A stretch of DNA of 64,000 nt, taken from the NCBI RefSeq assembly GCF_027563465.1, contig NZ_JAPFQA010000001.1:806001-870000 (forward strand). The letters run 5' to 3'. The notes beneath the pieces are model-generated. The model searched no databases, had not been told where the DNA came from, and saw only the letters and a program-made list of their open reading frames with translations. Below are positions 19,005-28,572 of this stretch, piece by piece. A program made the translations under genes and the position numbers. The stretch comes from Mesorhizobium qingshengii. GTDB lineage: Bacteria > Pseudomonadota > Alphaproteobacteria > Rhizobiales > Rhizobiaceae. Every line of letters starts with the position of its first letter. Position 1 is the stretch's first letter.

Positions 19005-19395
19005 GATATCCCCGATTTCGATCTCGGCTTCTCGATATCAGAACCGGACAATTTGGTGCTGACTTATATGCATCAGTGCCCGTCCAACCGTCTTTGATGC
19101 CCGCTTTTCACAGCGCAAAAATTCAGTGGAAAGAATCCCGGTTGACTCGAATCGAAGCTGCGAGCCTAGCGCCTCTCGAAAGAGAACAAAACAGGAAAAT
19201 TGCGGATGCCGCGGTCAGATCGACGGGTCTTTGAATTCCCGTGGCCCTCAAAAGGGTTCACCGAATATCGCCGAGGTGTCATTTCTGCTTGGGCTGGCGG
19301 CGGTTGCCGCCGGGGTGCCATTATTTTATCTCACGCGATTGACAGGTAACGACCGCGTTCCAGTCGAAAGGACGCATCCACGCGAAATTACGTCC
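19005..19395. other. Intergenic region upstream of dnaB
   Basis: About 390 bases between the 3' end of the Rsm22-like gene and dnaB. A plus-strand open frame from 19126 runs antisense into the Rsm22 gene and looks unreal. The region presumably holds the dnaB promoter; no tRNA, repeat or strong hairpin is visible. Confidence 0.5.
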
Positions 19396-20367
19396 TTATC
19401 GCCTGCCCAAGGTGTCGCCCCAGTCCAACCGCCGCGCGGCCTTGAAGGCATCGCCGTCGCGTTTGGTGAACAGTTTTTCGCCGGCGCGGCCATCGGTTTC
19501 ACACAGCTTGAGCAAGACCTTGCCTGAACCGGACTTCGGCGGCGCGATCACGCGCGCGAGGTGAGAAGGGGCGGGTTGTCGCGAGGCGGCGACATAGATG
19601 AATTTCTCGTCCTCCCAAGGCACGTCGGCGTCCTTGGCCAGCCTGTGCAGGCGCGAGCGGGCGACGCGGCGGGAAAAATGGCACCTGTCGGGCGGGGCGA
19701 GCGGGCAAGGTGCCTGATGCGGGCAAGGCGCAAGCACATGCGCACCAGCCTCTATAAGGTGCCCGCGAACCGCAAGGATACGCTGCCAGCCGGCCGGCGT
19801 GCCCGGCTCGACAACCAGCAGCGTATCGCCAGTGAGTTGCCACAGCCGGTCGATCAGCTTCGGCAATGAGGCCGGAACGATTTCATCCAGCACATAGGCG
19901 CAGGTCACCAGATCGGCTGGCTTGAGATCGGCAAGGTCGACCGTGGCGTCGCCGGCCAGCCATGTGGTTTGGGCGGCAATTGCGTCGCCGGCGAGCGTCT
20001 CGCCAACCTTGCGCACCGCGGCACTGGCTTCGACCAGCACAGCCTGTTCGAGATCGGGCCACAGGTCAGTCGTGGCCCAAAGCACCGTGCCAGGGCCGGC
20101 GCCGACGTCGAGCAGACTCTTTGGCGCAAAGCCGGGCCTGGCGTCGCCCAGCGCGTCGAGGCTGGCGCGCACCGCGGCATAGGTCGCCGGCAGCCGCGTC
20201 GCCAGATAGGCCCTCACGGCGGCATCCTGCGCCATATGCAGGCGGCCATCGCGCAGTTCGGCGCGGTAGCGGTCCGACAGCGTTTTTGCCGCTTGCTTGA
20301 GGGCCGCCAGCGGAATGTTCTCGAGCAGGCGTTCGACTCCTTGGCGAAGTGGCGCTGGGAGTTCCAT
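19396..20367 (-). CDS. Rsm22-like ribosomal small-subunit methyltransferase-family protein
   Basis: A 323-residue protein of the Rsm22 family (bacterial relatives of the mitochondrial small-subunit factor METTL17). The SAM-binding motif LLDVGAGPGT is at 85-94. A Cys cluster, CPHQAPCPLAPPDRCHF with Cys215, Cys221 and Cys229, matches the family's metal or Fe-S binding signature. A basic C-terminal segment follows. Methyltransferase activity is doubtful in some family members. ATG 20367 lies 1 base after the ynfA stop, suggesting translational coupling. Confidence 0.85.
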   Translation of the reverse strand: MELPAPLRQGVERLLENIPLAALKQAAKTLSDRYRAELRDGRLHMAQDAAVRAYLATRLPATYAAVRASLDALGDARPGFAPKSLLDVGAGPGTVLWATTDLWPDLEQAVLVEASAAVRKVGETLAGDAIAAQTTWLAGDATVDLADLKPADLVTCAYVLDEIVPASLPKLIDRLWQLTGDTLLVVEPGTPAGWQRILAVRGHLIEAGAHVLAPCPHQAPCPLAPPDRCHFSRRVARSRLHRLAKDADVPWEDEKFIYVAASRQPAPSHLARVIAPPKSGSGKVLLKLCETDGRAGEKLFTKRDGDAFKAARRLDWGDTLGRR

Positions 20368-20368
20368 C

Positions 20369-20692
20369 TCACGCGCCCCTTGGCGCGAGCAGGATCACTG
20401 AAGCGCCGACAATGCAGAGCGCGGCTCCGGCAAAATCCCAGCGGTCGGGGCGCACGCCTTCCGCCAGCCACAGCCAGCCCAGCGACGCCGCGATGTAGAT
20501 GCCGCCATAAGCGGCATAGGCGCGGCCGGCGGCGTTTGCGTCGACCAGTGCCAGCAGGAAGCCGAACAGAGCGAGCGAGGCGAGGCCGGGAAGCAGCCAC
20601 AGCGGCGACTTTTCCAGCCGCCACCAGGCCCAGAACGAGAAGCAGCCGGCGATCTCGGCCAGGGTGGCGGCGGCATAGAGGATGTAGGTCAT
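20369..20692 (-). CDS. YnfA/UPF0060 family small membrane protein
   Basis: A 107-residue inner-membrane protein with four hydrophobic segments and family hallmarks [35 protein letters not shown] and [19 protein letters not shown]. YnfA is an SMR-related small transporter family; some members contribute to drug efflux. The start is [16 protein letters not shown] at 20692 rather than a 13-residue upstream extension. It is directly upstream of the Rsm22-like gene with a 1-base gap. Confidence 0.9.
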   Translation of the reverse strand: MTYILYAAATLAEIAGCFSFWAWWRLEKSPLWLLPGLASLALFGFLLALVDANAAGRAYAAYGGIYIAASLGWLWLAEGVRPDRWDFAGAALCIVGASVILLAPRGA

Positions 20693-20756
20693 GGAAAAGG
20701 TCTCGCGATCACGAGACCTTTTTCCGGGCAACTGCCCGCAATGGCAAGCGGCAATG

Positions 20757-22061
20757 CTATTCCTGGCCCGCGACCTTGCGGCGGCGAGCTGGCTTGGCGG
20801 CGGGGCTCTTTTTCACGGGAGCCGCTTCACGATGCCCCATATCGCGCATCTCAAGCGCCTTCTCGCACTTGGCCATGTAGTCGCGCGACATCGGCAGCGT
20901 GTCGTTCTTCTTGGCAATCTGGATCTGGAAGATGACCAAATCCTGCCAGCGGAAGGCGGCTTCCGAGGCGGCCAGATAGAACTCCCACATGCGGCAGAAG
21001 CGCTCGTCATAGATTGCCTTGGCCTTGTCGCGGTTGGCGGCGAAGCGCTCGCCCCAATGCTTCAGCGTATCGGCATAGTGGAGCCGCAGGATTTCGATGT
21101 CGGTCACGACCAGGCCCGACTTCTCGATCGCCGGCATGACTTCGGAGAGCGAGGGGATGTAGCCGCCCGGGAAAATGTATTTGCGGATGAAGGCGCTGGT
21201 CGCCCACGGCACGCCGGAGCGTCCGATCGTGTGCAAGAGCATGACGCCATCGGGCTTGAGCAGTGTGGCGCTCTTGTCGAAGAAGGTGCGGAAATGGTTG
21301 ACGCCGACATGTTCGAACATGCCGACCGAGACGATGCGGTCAAAACGTTCGTTGAGTTCGCGGTAGTCCTTGAGCTCGAAATGCACGTGGCTTTCCAGGC
21401 CTTGCGCGTGGGCGCGGTCGGTGGCGACGCCATGCTGTTCGGTCGACAGCGTCACCCCTTGCACGTCGACGTCGAACGTCTTGGCGAGATAGAGCCCGAG
21501 CCCGCCCCAGCCGGAACCGATGTCGAGCACAGTCTGCCCGGCCTTCAGTCTGAGCTTGGCGGCGATGTGGCGTTTCTTGGCGGCCTGCGCCTCATCGAGC
21601 GTCATGTCCGGCTGTTCGAAATAGGCGCAGGAATACTGCATGTCCTCGTCGAGGAAGAGCCTGTAGAGGTCACCCGACAGGTCGTAATGGCGCTGTACGT
21701 TGCGGCGCGAGCGCGATGCGGTGTTGATCTGCTGCAGGCGGCGGAAGGCGTGCCGCAGGCCCTCGATCGCCTTGGACCAAGTCGCGTCGATACCGCCGCT
21801 GCCCATGTTCTGGAAGGCGATGCGCATCACACCCAGCACGCCACCTTCGGGAATGTCGAGCTCGCCGTCCATGTAGGATTCCGGAACCGCCAGCATTGGA
21901 TCGAGGGTGATGGCGCGCTCGGCACGCGCGGTCTTGATGTGCATGTGCACCGGCTCGCCGCTGCCGTCGCCGAAAACCACTGTCGAGCCGCTGGGGCCGG
22001 TTACCTTGAGATTGCCGGTGCGCACCAGGCGGTCGAGAACGCGCTTCAACAGAATATTCAT
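20757..22061 (-). CDS. cfa: Cyclopropane-fatty-acyl-phospholipid synthase
   Basis: A 434-residue SAM-dependent enzyme that adds a methylene bridge to unsaturated acyl chains in membrane phospholipids. The N-terminal lipid-binding region is about 1-120. The methyltransferase core shows [17 protein letters not shown] (motif I), [12 protein letters not shown], and SCAYF in the preceding segment. The C-terminus ends in a Lys/Arg/Ala-rich tail. [13 protein letters not shown] at 22061 is chosen as start; the frame stays open to 22238 but the extension looks non-coding. Confidence 0.93.
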   Translation of the reverse strand: MNILLKRVLDRLVRTGNLKVTGPSGSTVVFGDGSGEPVHMHIKTARAERAITLDPMLAVPESYMDGELDIPEGGVLGVMRIAFQNMGSGGIDATWSKAIEGLRHAFRRLQQINTASRSRRNVQRHYDLSGDLYRLFLDEDMQYSCAYFEQPDMTLDEAQAAKKRHIAAKLRLKAGQTVLDIGSGWGGLGLYLAKTFDVDVQGVTLSTEQHGVATDRAHAQGLESHVHFELKDYRELNERFDRIVSVGMFEHVGVNHFRTFFDKSATLLKPDGVMLLHTIGRSGVPWATSAFIRKYIFPGGYIPSLSEVMPAIEKSGLVVTDIEILRLHYADTLKHWGERFAANRDKAKAIYDERFCRMWEFYLAASEAAFRWQDLVIFQIQIAKKNDTLPMSRDYMAKCEKALEMRDMGHREAAPVKKSPAAKPARRRKVAGQE

Positions 22062-22249
22062 GACCAAATGTCCCCTCTCGGTCAGACTGGCTGTCCTACT
22101 CTGCATCAATATATAGAGGTTCGAAAAGTTCCTTTTGGCACAAAAATGCCCGGGCGAGGAGCCCGGGCATTGGTCCAGAATGACTGGACGATCTGGATGT
22201 CGATGAAAGCGGCGTGCATCCAGGCGGACGCGCGCCACTTTTCACATGG

Positions 22250-22834
22250 TCAGGCGTTGTCTTCGCCGCCTTCGAACTCGGAATTCGGGTCGAAGAAGTT
22301 TTCCGGCCGGGCGTTGTCGTTGATGTCGTCGCCATAGATGGCTTCGGCGGTGGTCAGCGTCTCGCCCTTGGCCTGGCGTTCGGCTTCGTCGGCCGTGCGC
22401 GCGATGTTGAGCGTGATGGTGACCTCGACTTCCGGATGCAGGGCGATCGCCACATTGGTGAGACCGATGGTCTTGATCGGCTGGTTGAGCAGGATCTGGT
22501 TGCGGTTGACCGAAAAGCCTTCAGCCGTCAGCAGATCGGCGATGTCGCGGGTCGAAACCGAGCCGTAGAGCTGGCCAGTTTCGCCGGCCGAACGCACGGC
22601 GATGAAGCTCTTGCCGTCGAGCTTTTCGGCGACCTGGGCGGCTTCCGACTTGCGCTCGAGGTTGCGGGCCTCGAGCTGGGCGCGCTGGCCTTCGAACTTC
22701 TTTTTGTTGGCTTCGTTGGCGCGCAGCGCCTTGCCCTGCGGCAGCAGGAAGTTGCGGGCAAAGCCGTCCTTGACCTTGACGGTATCGCCCATCTGGCCGA
22801 GGCGGGAAACGCGTTCGAGAAGAATGACTTCCAT
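22250..22834 (-). CDS. rplI: 50S ribosomal protein L9
   Basis: A 194-residue L9 with the canonical N-terminus [19 protein letters not shown] and the [15 protein letters not shown] rRNA-binding loop, then the long connecting helix (about 40-80) and C-terminal domain. It is about 45 residues longer than E. coli L9 because of an acidic C-terminal extension, as is common in alphaproteobacteria. ATG 22834 fits the family; a 9-residue upstream extension is rejected. It is downstream of rpsR by 211 bases. Confidence 0.97.
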   Translation of the reverse strand: MEVILLERVSRLGQMGDTVKVKDGFARNFLLPQGKALRANEANKKKFEGQRAQLEARNLERKSEAAQVAEKLDGKSFIAVRSAGETGQLYGSVSTRDIADLLTAEGFSVNRNQILLNQPIKTIGLTNVAIALHPEVEVTITLNIARTADEAERQAKGETLTTAEAIYGDDINDNARPENFFDPNSEFEGGEDNA

Positions 22835-23014
22835 GGTTTTGTTCCTTTGGTTGAGCGCCAACCGTCGGGATCGGCGCCGAATTGTCTCTGGAACAGGTCA
22901 GGAAGCTTGGGCGCCCTGGCGCCGGTGTCGCTGTCCTGCCTGTGGGCAGTTAGAGGCTTGACCTCAACTCGGGATTTGAAAGCGGCCCTGCGGCGCCCGT
23001 CGCCGTGGGGAAGG

Positions 23015-23038
23015 GAGCGGGCGGCGAGCCGCCCGCTC
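23015..23038 (-). terminator. Strong GC hairpin just after rpsR
   Basis: GAGCGGGCGG (23015-23024) and CCGCCCGCTC (23029-23038) form a perfect 10-base-pair stem with a 4-base loop, starting 7 bases after the rpsR stop. There is no uridine run on the minus strand, so it is better seen as a partial terminator, an mRNA 3'-end stabiliser or a processing site between rpsR and rplI. Confidence 0.5.
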
Positions 23039-23045
23039 GAAAGTC

Positions 23046-23294
23046 CTAGCGGACCACGTAGGGCAGCAGGCCGAGGAAGCGGGCGCGCTTGATCGCCTTG
23101 GCGAGCTCGCGCTGCTTCTTCTGGCTGACGGCGGTGATGCGCGATGGCACGATCTTGCCACGCTCGGAAATGTAGCGCTGCAAGAGACGCACGTCCTTGT
23201 AGTCGATCTTGGGCGCGTTGGCGCCGGAGAACGGGCAGGTCTTGCGGCGGCGGTGGAAGGGGCGCCGGGTCGGGATCTGATTGATGTCGACCAT
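23046..23294 (-). CDS. rpsR: 30S ribosomal protein S18
   Basis: An 82-residue S18 of usual length, with RRKTCPFSG near the N-terminus and the conserved [17 protein letters not shown] and [18 protein letters not shown] segments. Its ATG overlaps the rpsF stop codon by one base, so it is translationally coupled to its ribosomal partner S6. Confidence 0.98.
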   Translation of the reverse strand: MVDINQIPTRRPFHRRRKTCPFSGANAPKIDYKDVRLLQRYISERGKIVPSRITAVSQKKQRELAKAIKRARFLGLLPYVVR

Positions 23295-23794
23295 TATTCT
23301 GCACCCCCTTCAAAGCCTTCGCGCGGACGGCGCGGGCCACGATCGGCACCTGCGTCGCCAAACGAGCGCGGCGGACGATCGCCACGGTCGCCGCGATCAC
23401 GGTCGCCGAACGAGCGCGGACCGCGGTCGCCACGGTCGCGGTCGCCGAAGCCGCCGCGTTCGGAACGCTCTTCGCGCTTCTGCATCATCGCCGAGGGGCC
23501 TTCCTCATGCGCGTCGACCTTGATGGTCAGGAAACGCAGCACGTCCTCGGACAGGCCCATCTGGCGCTCCATTTCGTTGAGCGCGGCCGGTGGGCAGGTA
23601 AGATCCATCAGCGTGTAGTAAGCCTTCCGGTTCTTGTTGACCCGGTAGGTGAGGGACTTCAGTCCCCAGTTCTCGACCCGGCCGACGGACCCGCCATTCG
23701 CGGAGATGACGCCCTTGTACTGTTCGACAAGCGCATCGACCTGCTGCTGCGAGAGGTCCTGCCGGGCAAGAAACACATGTTCGTATAGAGCCAT
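23294..23794 (-). CDS. rpsF: 30S ribosomal protein S6 with Arg/Gly/Asp-rich tail
   Basis: A 166-residue S6. Residues 1-100 are the normal ferredoxin-like S6 fold ([33 protein letters not shown]). From about residue 108 a low-complexity tail of Arg, Gly and Asp contains two near-repeats of [18 protein letters not shown] type (about 115-147). E. coli S6 also has a variable, post-translationally glutamylated tail, but this composition differs. First gene of rpsF-rpsR-rplI. Confidence 0.97.
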   Translation of the reverse strand: MALYEHVFLARQDLSQQQVDALVEQYKGVISANGGSVGRVENWGLKSLTYRVNKNRKAYYTLMDLTCPPAALNEMERQMGLSEDVLRFLTIKVDAHEEGPSAMMQKREERSERGGFGDRDRGDRGPRSFGDRDRGDRGDRPPRSFGDAGADRGPRRPREGFEGGAE

Positions 23795-24145
23795 GGTGTA
23801 TCAGTGCCTTTCTTCGTTTCTCTCCCGGTTCCCGGCGGCAAAAGCCTCTGCAACTTCTCTGACCCGCTGATCCCGAAGGGGCGGGGAAGAAAGGAGCATG
23901 ACGAGACGGTCGAGAGCGGAGACACGGGAGGCGGAAGCACTTCTGGCTTCACGCGAAGGCTTTCGAAAAAACCTCCGGCCCTCCGTTCAGCCCCCAGCTG
24001 GGACCGGCAGATTGCGGGCCTCTATACAGCAATCCGGCCGCAACGCAAGCGCAAGCGGCATTCTCCTATGTCGCAGGAATGGAAAAATCGGGCGGCATCG
24101 AGGCGAGGGGCCTTTGGCAGCCCGCAACTGAAGGGCCTGATCGGC
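23795..24145. other. Intergenic region upstream of rpsF
   Basis: About 350 bases between the LtaS-like gene's stop and rpsF. It presumably contains the ribosomal operon promoter and leader. I could not identify a clear S6:S18-binding leader motif, terminator or small gene. Confidence 0.45.
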
Positions 24146-26107
24146 TCAACTCGTATGGGCGACAACCTTGTCGACCGTTTCGGGGAAGAAGTCGGGCGCG
24201 GCGTGGCGTTTGCCGAACATCATGTCGTATTGCAGCAGGCGGAAATCGCGGATCGCCGGGTCGATTTCCTTCTGCCGCGACCAGTCGGCGGTGGCCTCGC
24301 CCGTCGGCGTCAGCAACAGATTGCGGTCGACGACGCGGTAGCGTTCGCGCATCTCGCCCAGGAAACCAGTGTAGTAGGGATGGCTGATGCCTGCCGTCTT
24401 CAGGATATGATAGGGCAGGAAAGCCGGGCTGACGGTACCCATGTCCCGCGCCGGGCCGGTGCGGTTCGACCAGATGATCAGCGGCGTCTCATGATGCAAA
24501 AGGGCAGCGTCCGCCGACGCTTCCTTGCGCGGCGCGACGTTGTCTTTCAGGAATCCGGTTTCGACATAGACCGGACCCAGCGGCGGCAGATGGTCGCCGA
24601 AGAAAGCGATCACGGTCGGACGGGAGCGCTTCTTTGCCCATTCGACAAGGCGTTCGAGCCCGCGATCCGCATCGGCGGATCCCTCGGCGTAACTCAGCAA
24701 GGAATCGCGCGCCCACTGGCCGATCGGCGCCTGCACCGTGTGGGTCGGATTGTAATAGCGGTTCGGCTCGTAGGGACCGTGGTTCTGCAGGCTGACCGCG
24801 AAGAAGAACACCGGTTCATCGCTGGCGTCGGCCTCGCTGATGATCTCGTCGGTCATCGCCGCGTCCGATGCCAGCGGCCCACGCTTTTTCATCGGCGGCA
24901 GCGTTTCTTCCGACTTGAAATCGTTGAAGCCGAAATCGGCGTAGACCGTGCCACGATTCCAGAACCAGTTGGTGCCGGGATGGATGGCGCGCGCCTGGTA
25001 GCCCTCGCTCTTCAGGAAGGTTGCCAGCGAAGGCGTCGGTGCGCGCACATACTGCTGATAGGGAATGCTGCCGGCCGGCAGGAACGCGTTGGAAAACCCG
25101 GTCAGCGCCTCGAACTCGATGTTGGCGGTCATGCCGCCGAATTCGGGCGAGAACATCGAGCCTGAGCGCAGCGCCCGCACATTGGGGATCGGGTCGGGTG
25201 TGATGGTGACGCCGGGAAGCTTGGTCGGATCCCAAAAGGATTCGCTCATGACGACGATGATGTCGGGCTTCTCGTCGGGTACCGAGGCGGTCACATCGGA
25301 CCTGCCGATGGCCGCGATTGCCTTGTCGGAATAGCCGGCCGGTACCGAGACATGCGCCATCGGCACATTCAGCGCGAAGGCCAGTGCAAAGCCGTTGGAG
25401 GCATAGTTTTCCTTCTGGTCCCACATGATCGGGATGATCTGCAGCCGGTCGCGGGTCCACGAGAAGGTGGCATAATCCATGATCGAAACGAAGAAGGCGA
25501 GCAGCGGCACGGCCAGCGTCAGCCGGGCAATACGGCCCTTGTGGCTGAGTGACGGAACCTTGCGGCGCCACAGCCGCCAGCCATAGACGAGCAGCGACAG
25601 GCCGGCGACGATACCGGCGACCATGGCGAGCGCGGTCATCGGCCGGTCACGCACGAGCAGCGGCAGCAGCGCGAAGATCTGGCGTGCATAGAGGAAATCC
25701 GTCGGATAGAGCGGATCACCGAGATAGTGCGACTTCTGGTGGCCGACGAAGGCAAGAGACAGGGTCAGCGGCGCGACGATCATCAAGCTCTGGTGACTGC
25801 GGCCGAGCACCGCATCGAGGCCGATCAGGATCAGCGCAAACACGACAATGGTGGTCCAGCCGGGCTTGAGAGGCTGCAGGAAGAAGGAGACGGTGCCGGC
25901 AAAATCGCCGCGCACGATCAGCTCTATGGCGAACACCAGCACGGCCGCGATCGCCAGGCTGATCAGTCCATAGCGCACAACCGGCCATGTCCTGCCCGGC
26001 AGATAGCCGGTGGATGGATCGTCTTCCAGGAACTGTGGCGCGGCCCTGCCGGCGCGTTTCGAACTCTTTGCCACTCTAACTTCCCCGCCCAGCGACAAAC
26101 GCGTCAC
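24146..26107 (-). CDS. LtaS-like sulfatase-fold phosphotransferase (inner membrane)
   Basis: A 653-residue protein with about five N-terminal membrane helices (about 40-230) and a large periplasmic alkaline-phosphatase/sulfatase domain (about 280-640). Metal and catalytic cues are VVMSESFWD, the nucleophile candidate Thr327 in FGGMTANIE, HPGTNWFWNRG and FFGDHLPPLG. This layout is that of lipoteichoic acid synthase and of Gram-negative phosphoglycerol or phosphoethanolamine transferases acting on glucans or LPS. With no teichoic acid expected here, a phosphoglycerol transfer to a periplasmic glycan is the best inference. GTG at 26074 is an alternative start. It is divergent from fabD. Confidence 0.85.
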   Translation of the reverse strand: MTRLSLGGEVRVAKSSKRAGRAAPQFLEDDPSTGYLPGRTWPVVRYGLISLAIAAVLVFAIELIVRGDFAGTVSFFLQPLKPGWTTIVVFALILIGLDAVLGRSHQSLMIVAPLTLSLAFVGHQKSHYLGDPLYPTDFLYARQIFALLPLLVRDRPMTALAMVAGIVAGLSLLVYGWRLWRRKVPSLSHKGRIARLTLAVPLLAFFVSIMDYATFSWTRDRLQIIPIMWDQKENYASNGFALAFALNVPMAHVSVPAGYSDKAIAAIGRSDVTASVPDEKPDIIVVMSESFWDPTKLPGVTITPDPIPNVRALRSGSMFSPEFGGMTANIEFEALTGFSNAFLPAGSIPYQQYVRAPTPSLATFLKSEGYQARAIHPGTNWFWNRGTVYADFGFNDFKSEETLPPMKKRGPLASDAAMTDEIISEADASDEPVFFFAVSLQNHGPYEPNRYYNPTHTVQAPIGQWARDSLLSYAEGSADADRGLERLVEWAKKRSRPTVIAFFGDHLPPLGPVYVETGFLKDNVAPRKEASADAALLHHETPLIIWSNRTGPARDMGTVSPAFLPYHILKTAGISHPYYTGFLGEMRERYRVVDRNLLLTPTGEATADWSRQKEIDPAIRDFRLLQYDMMFGKRHAAPDFFPETVDKVVAHTS

Positions 26108-26350
26108 TCGATTGTCATGGAATTGTCACGCAAAGCTAGCGCCTGTGGCGAAAATAAGAAGAGCCAGCAAACGATTCGTGAGCGGTTTTCATCAGGAGTG
26201 ATCGCCAAAAAGCCTTTTGGAACAGGCACTCGGCCGGCGATGCCGCCGCCGGGACGGGCCGAAGTGGGCTTGACTTGGCGGCCTGCCTTGCGTCACAGGC
26301 AAGAAAACTCGTCTATCAGGCAAGCAGAACCAGCCTTTGGGAGCCCTCGC

Positions 26351-27292
26351 ATGGCCGTTGCATTCACCTTTCCTGGACAAGGCAGCCAGGCTGTCGGCAT
26401 GGGCAAGGATCTCGCCGACGCGTTTCCCGAGGCGCGCAGGGTCTTCCAGGAAGTTGACGACGCGCTCGGCGAAAGCCTGTCTGGGCTGATCTGGGAAGGG
26501 CCCGAGGAAACCTTGACGTTGACCGCCAACGCGCAGCCGGCGCTGATGGCGGTGTCGCTGGCCGCCATCAGGGCGCTGGAATCGCGCGGCCTCTCGCTGA
26601 AGGACAGGGTCGCCTATGTCGCCGGCCATTCGCTGGGCGAGTATTCAGCGCTCGCTGCCGCCGGCTTCGTTTCGGTTGCCGATGTCGCCCGGCTGCTGCG
26701 CATCCGGGGCAATGCCATGCAGGCGGCGGTGCCGGCCGGCGAGGGCGCCATGGCGGCGATCATCGGACTGGAACAGGCTGATGTCGAAGCCGCCTGCGCC
26801 GAGGCCGGCAAAAGCTCGGTGTGCCAGATCGCTAACGACAATGGCGGCGGCCAGCTGGTCATTTCCGGCGCCAAGGCCGCGGTCGAACTGGCGGCAAGGC
26901 TGTGCACGGAAAAGGGTGCCAAGCGCGCGCTGATGCTGCAGGTGTCGGCGCCCTTCCATTCGGCGCTGATGGCGCCGGCCGCGGACGTGATGCGCGAAGC
27001 CCTGGCTGGCGTGGCAAGGAATGCGCCCGTCGTCCCGGTCGTCTCCAATGTGTCGGTGACACCCTCCAGCGACCCCGGCGAGATCGCCCGACGCCTCGTC
27101 GACCAGGTGACCGGCCGCGTGCGCTGGCGCGAGACAGTTGAATGGTTCGGCGCGAACGGCGTCGGCACGCTTTACGAAATCGGCGCCGGCAAGGTGCTCT
27201 CGGGATTGGCGCGGCGCATCAACCGCGACATCGCCACCGCGTCGGTCGGCACCGCGGCCGAGGTCGAGGCGACATTGGCAGCGCTTGCCTAG
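26351..27292 (+). CDS. fabD: Malonyl-CoA:ACP transacylase
   Basis: A 313-residue FabD that loads malonyl groups onto ACP for fatty acid elongation. The active-site serine Ser94 lies in GHSLGEYSA and His203 in SAPFHSALM. The N-terminus AFTFPGQGSQAVGMG is canonical. ATG 26351 is chosen although the frame stays open 600 bases upstream, antisense to the LtaS-like gene. First gene of fabD-fabG-acpP-fabF. Confidence 0.97.
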   Translation: MAVAFTFPGQGSQAVGMGKDLADAFPEARRVFQEVDDALGESLSGLIWEGPEETLTLTANAQPALMAVSLAAIRALESRGLSLKDRVAYVAGHSLGEYSALAAAGFVSVADVARLLRIRGNAMQAAVPAGEGAMAAIIGLEQADVEAACAEAGKSSVCQIANDNGGGQLVISGAKAAVELAARLCTEKGAKRALMLQVSAPFHSALMAPAADVMREALAGVARNAPVVPVVSNVSVTPSSDPGEIARRLVDQVTGRVRWRETVEWFGANGVGTLYEIGAGKVLSGLARRINRDIATASVGTAAEVEATLAALA

Positions 27293-27351
27293 TTGGATGC
27301 GATTTGACCTCACCCGTGCGAGGGTGTTCTCTTCTCAATCAGGAGACAAAA

Positions 27352-28089
27352 ATGTTTGAATTGAACGGTCGCAAGGCGCTCGTCACCGGCGCATCGGGGG
27401 GCATCGGCGAGGCGATCGCCAGGGTCCTGCATGCGCAAGGCGCCATCGTCGGCCTGCACGGCACGCGCGTCGAGAAACTGGAGGCGCTCGCCGCCGAGCT
27501 TGGCGACCGGGTCAAGCTGTTCCCGGCCAACCTGTCGAACCGCGACGAGGTCAAGGCGCTGGGCCAGAAGGCGGAGGCCGATCTCGAAGGCGTCGACATT
27601 CTGGTCAACAATGCCGGCATCACCAAGGACGGGCTTTTCGTGCGCATGTCGGATGCAGACTGGGATAGCGTGCTCGAGGTCAACCTGACTGCCGTGTTCA
27701 GGCTGACCCGTGAACTCACCCATCCGATGATGCGCCGCCGCCATGGCCGCATCATCAACATCACCTCGGTGGTCGGCGTCACCGGCAATCCCGGCCAGAC
27801 CAACTATTGCGCCTCCAAGGCCGGCATGATCGGCTTTTCCAAATCACTGGCGCAGGAGATCGCCACCCGCAACATCACCGTCAACTGCGTCGCCCCGGGC
27901 TTCATCGAATCGGCGATGACCGACAAGCTCAACGACAAGCAGAAAGAGGCGATCATGGCGGCGATTCCGACGCGCCGCATGGGCACCAGCGCCGAAGTTG
28001 CGTCAGCCGTTGCCTATCTGGCCTCCAACGAAGCGGCCTACGTCACCGGCCAGACCATCCATGTAAACGGCGGCATGGCGATGATCTGA
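27352..28089 (+). CDS. fabG: 3-oxoacyl-ACP reductase
   Basis: A 245-residue SDR enzyme that reduces 3-oxoacyl-ACP with NADPH. It shows TGASGGIG (12-19), NNAG, and the catalytic Ser139, Tyr152, Lys156 set (ITSVVG, NYCASK). AGGAG lies 8-10 bases before ATG 27352. It follows fabD by 59 bases and precedes acpP by about 210 bases. Confidence 0.97.
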   Translation: MFELNGRKALVTGASGGIGEAIARVLHAQGAIVGLHGTRVEKLEALAAELGDRVKLFPANLSNRDEVKALGQKAEADLEGVDILVNNAGITKDGLFVRMSDADWDSVLEVNLTAVFRLTRELTHPMMRRRHGRIINITSVVGVTGNPGQTNYCASKAGMIGFSKSLAQEIATRNITVNCVAPGFIESAMTDKLNDKQKEAIMAAIPTRRMGTSAEVASAVAYLASNEAAYVTGQTIHVNGGMAMI

Positions 28090-28301
28090 ACGCGGTCCGG
28101 CGGCAACGCTTCCGGGTTGTGAAAAGAGACCATTTCGCCTTGGACCTGAGCCGATTTTCGTGTAATGCGGCCCGCAACCCGGCGGTTCGGGCAAAAACCG
28201 GTCCGTAGCCGTTGCGTTTCCGGCAGGACCATCTTTCAGCTTGATTAGCGGCATTCTGCCCGCTAACGAAGACAGACAAACAAAAGACGAGGATGCCCCA
28301 A

Positions 28302-28538
28302 ATGAGTGACACCGCAGAGCGCGTCAAGAAGATCGTCATCGAGCACCTTGGCGTCGATGCCGACAAGGTGACGGAGCAGGCGAGCTTCATCGATGATCTG
28401 GGCGCCGACAGCCTCGACACGGTCGAACTCGTCATGGCGTTCGAAGAAGAATTCGGCGTCGAGATTCCCGACGACGCGGCCGAGACCATCCTGACCGTCG
28501 GCGATGCGGTGAAGTACATCGACAAGGCTTCGGCCTGA
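28302..28538 (+). CDS. acpP: Acyl carrier protein
   Basis: A 78-residue acidic carrier protein. Ser37 in [18 protein letters not shown] is the phosphopantetheine attachment site. ATG 28302 (MSDTAERV) is preferred to ATG 28293 because GAGG at 28287-28290 is too close to the earlier codon. It lies between fabG and fabF and shuttles the growing chain among them. Confidence 0.97.
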   Translation: MSDTAERVKKIVIEHLGVDADKVTEQASFIDDLGADSLDTVELVMAFEEEFGVEIPDDAAETILTVGDAVKYIDKASA

Positions 28539-28572
28539 CGCTTTCCGCAGTCGTCACCGGGGAGGACCTGCG

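Noticed and set aside
19126..19527. A 133-codon plus-strand frame with a hydrophobic stretch
   Set aside because: It overlaps the Rsm22-like gene antisense and has no convincing start.
22957..22970. TTGACCTCAACT similar to half of the SoxR-like site at 2502-2513
   Set aside because: The second half of the dyad is absent and it lies on the non-coding strand inside the rpsR-rplI gap.
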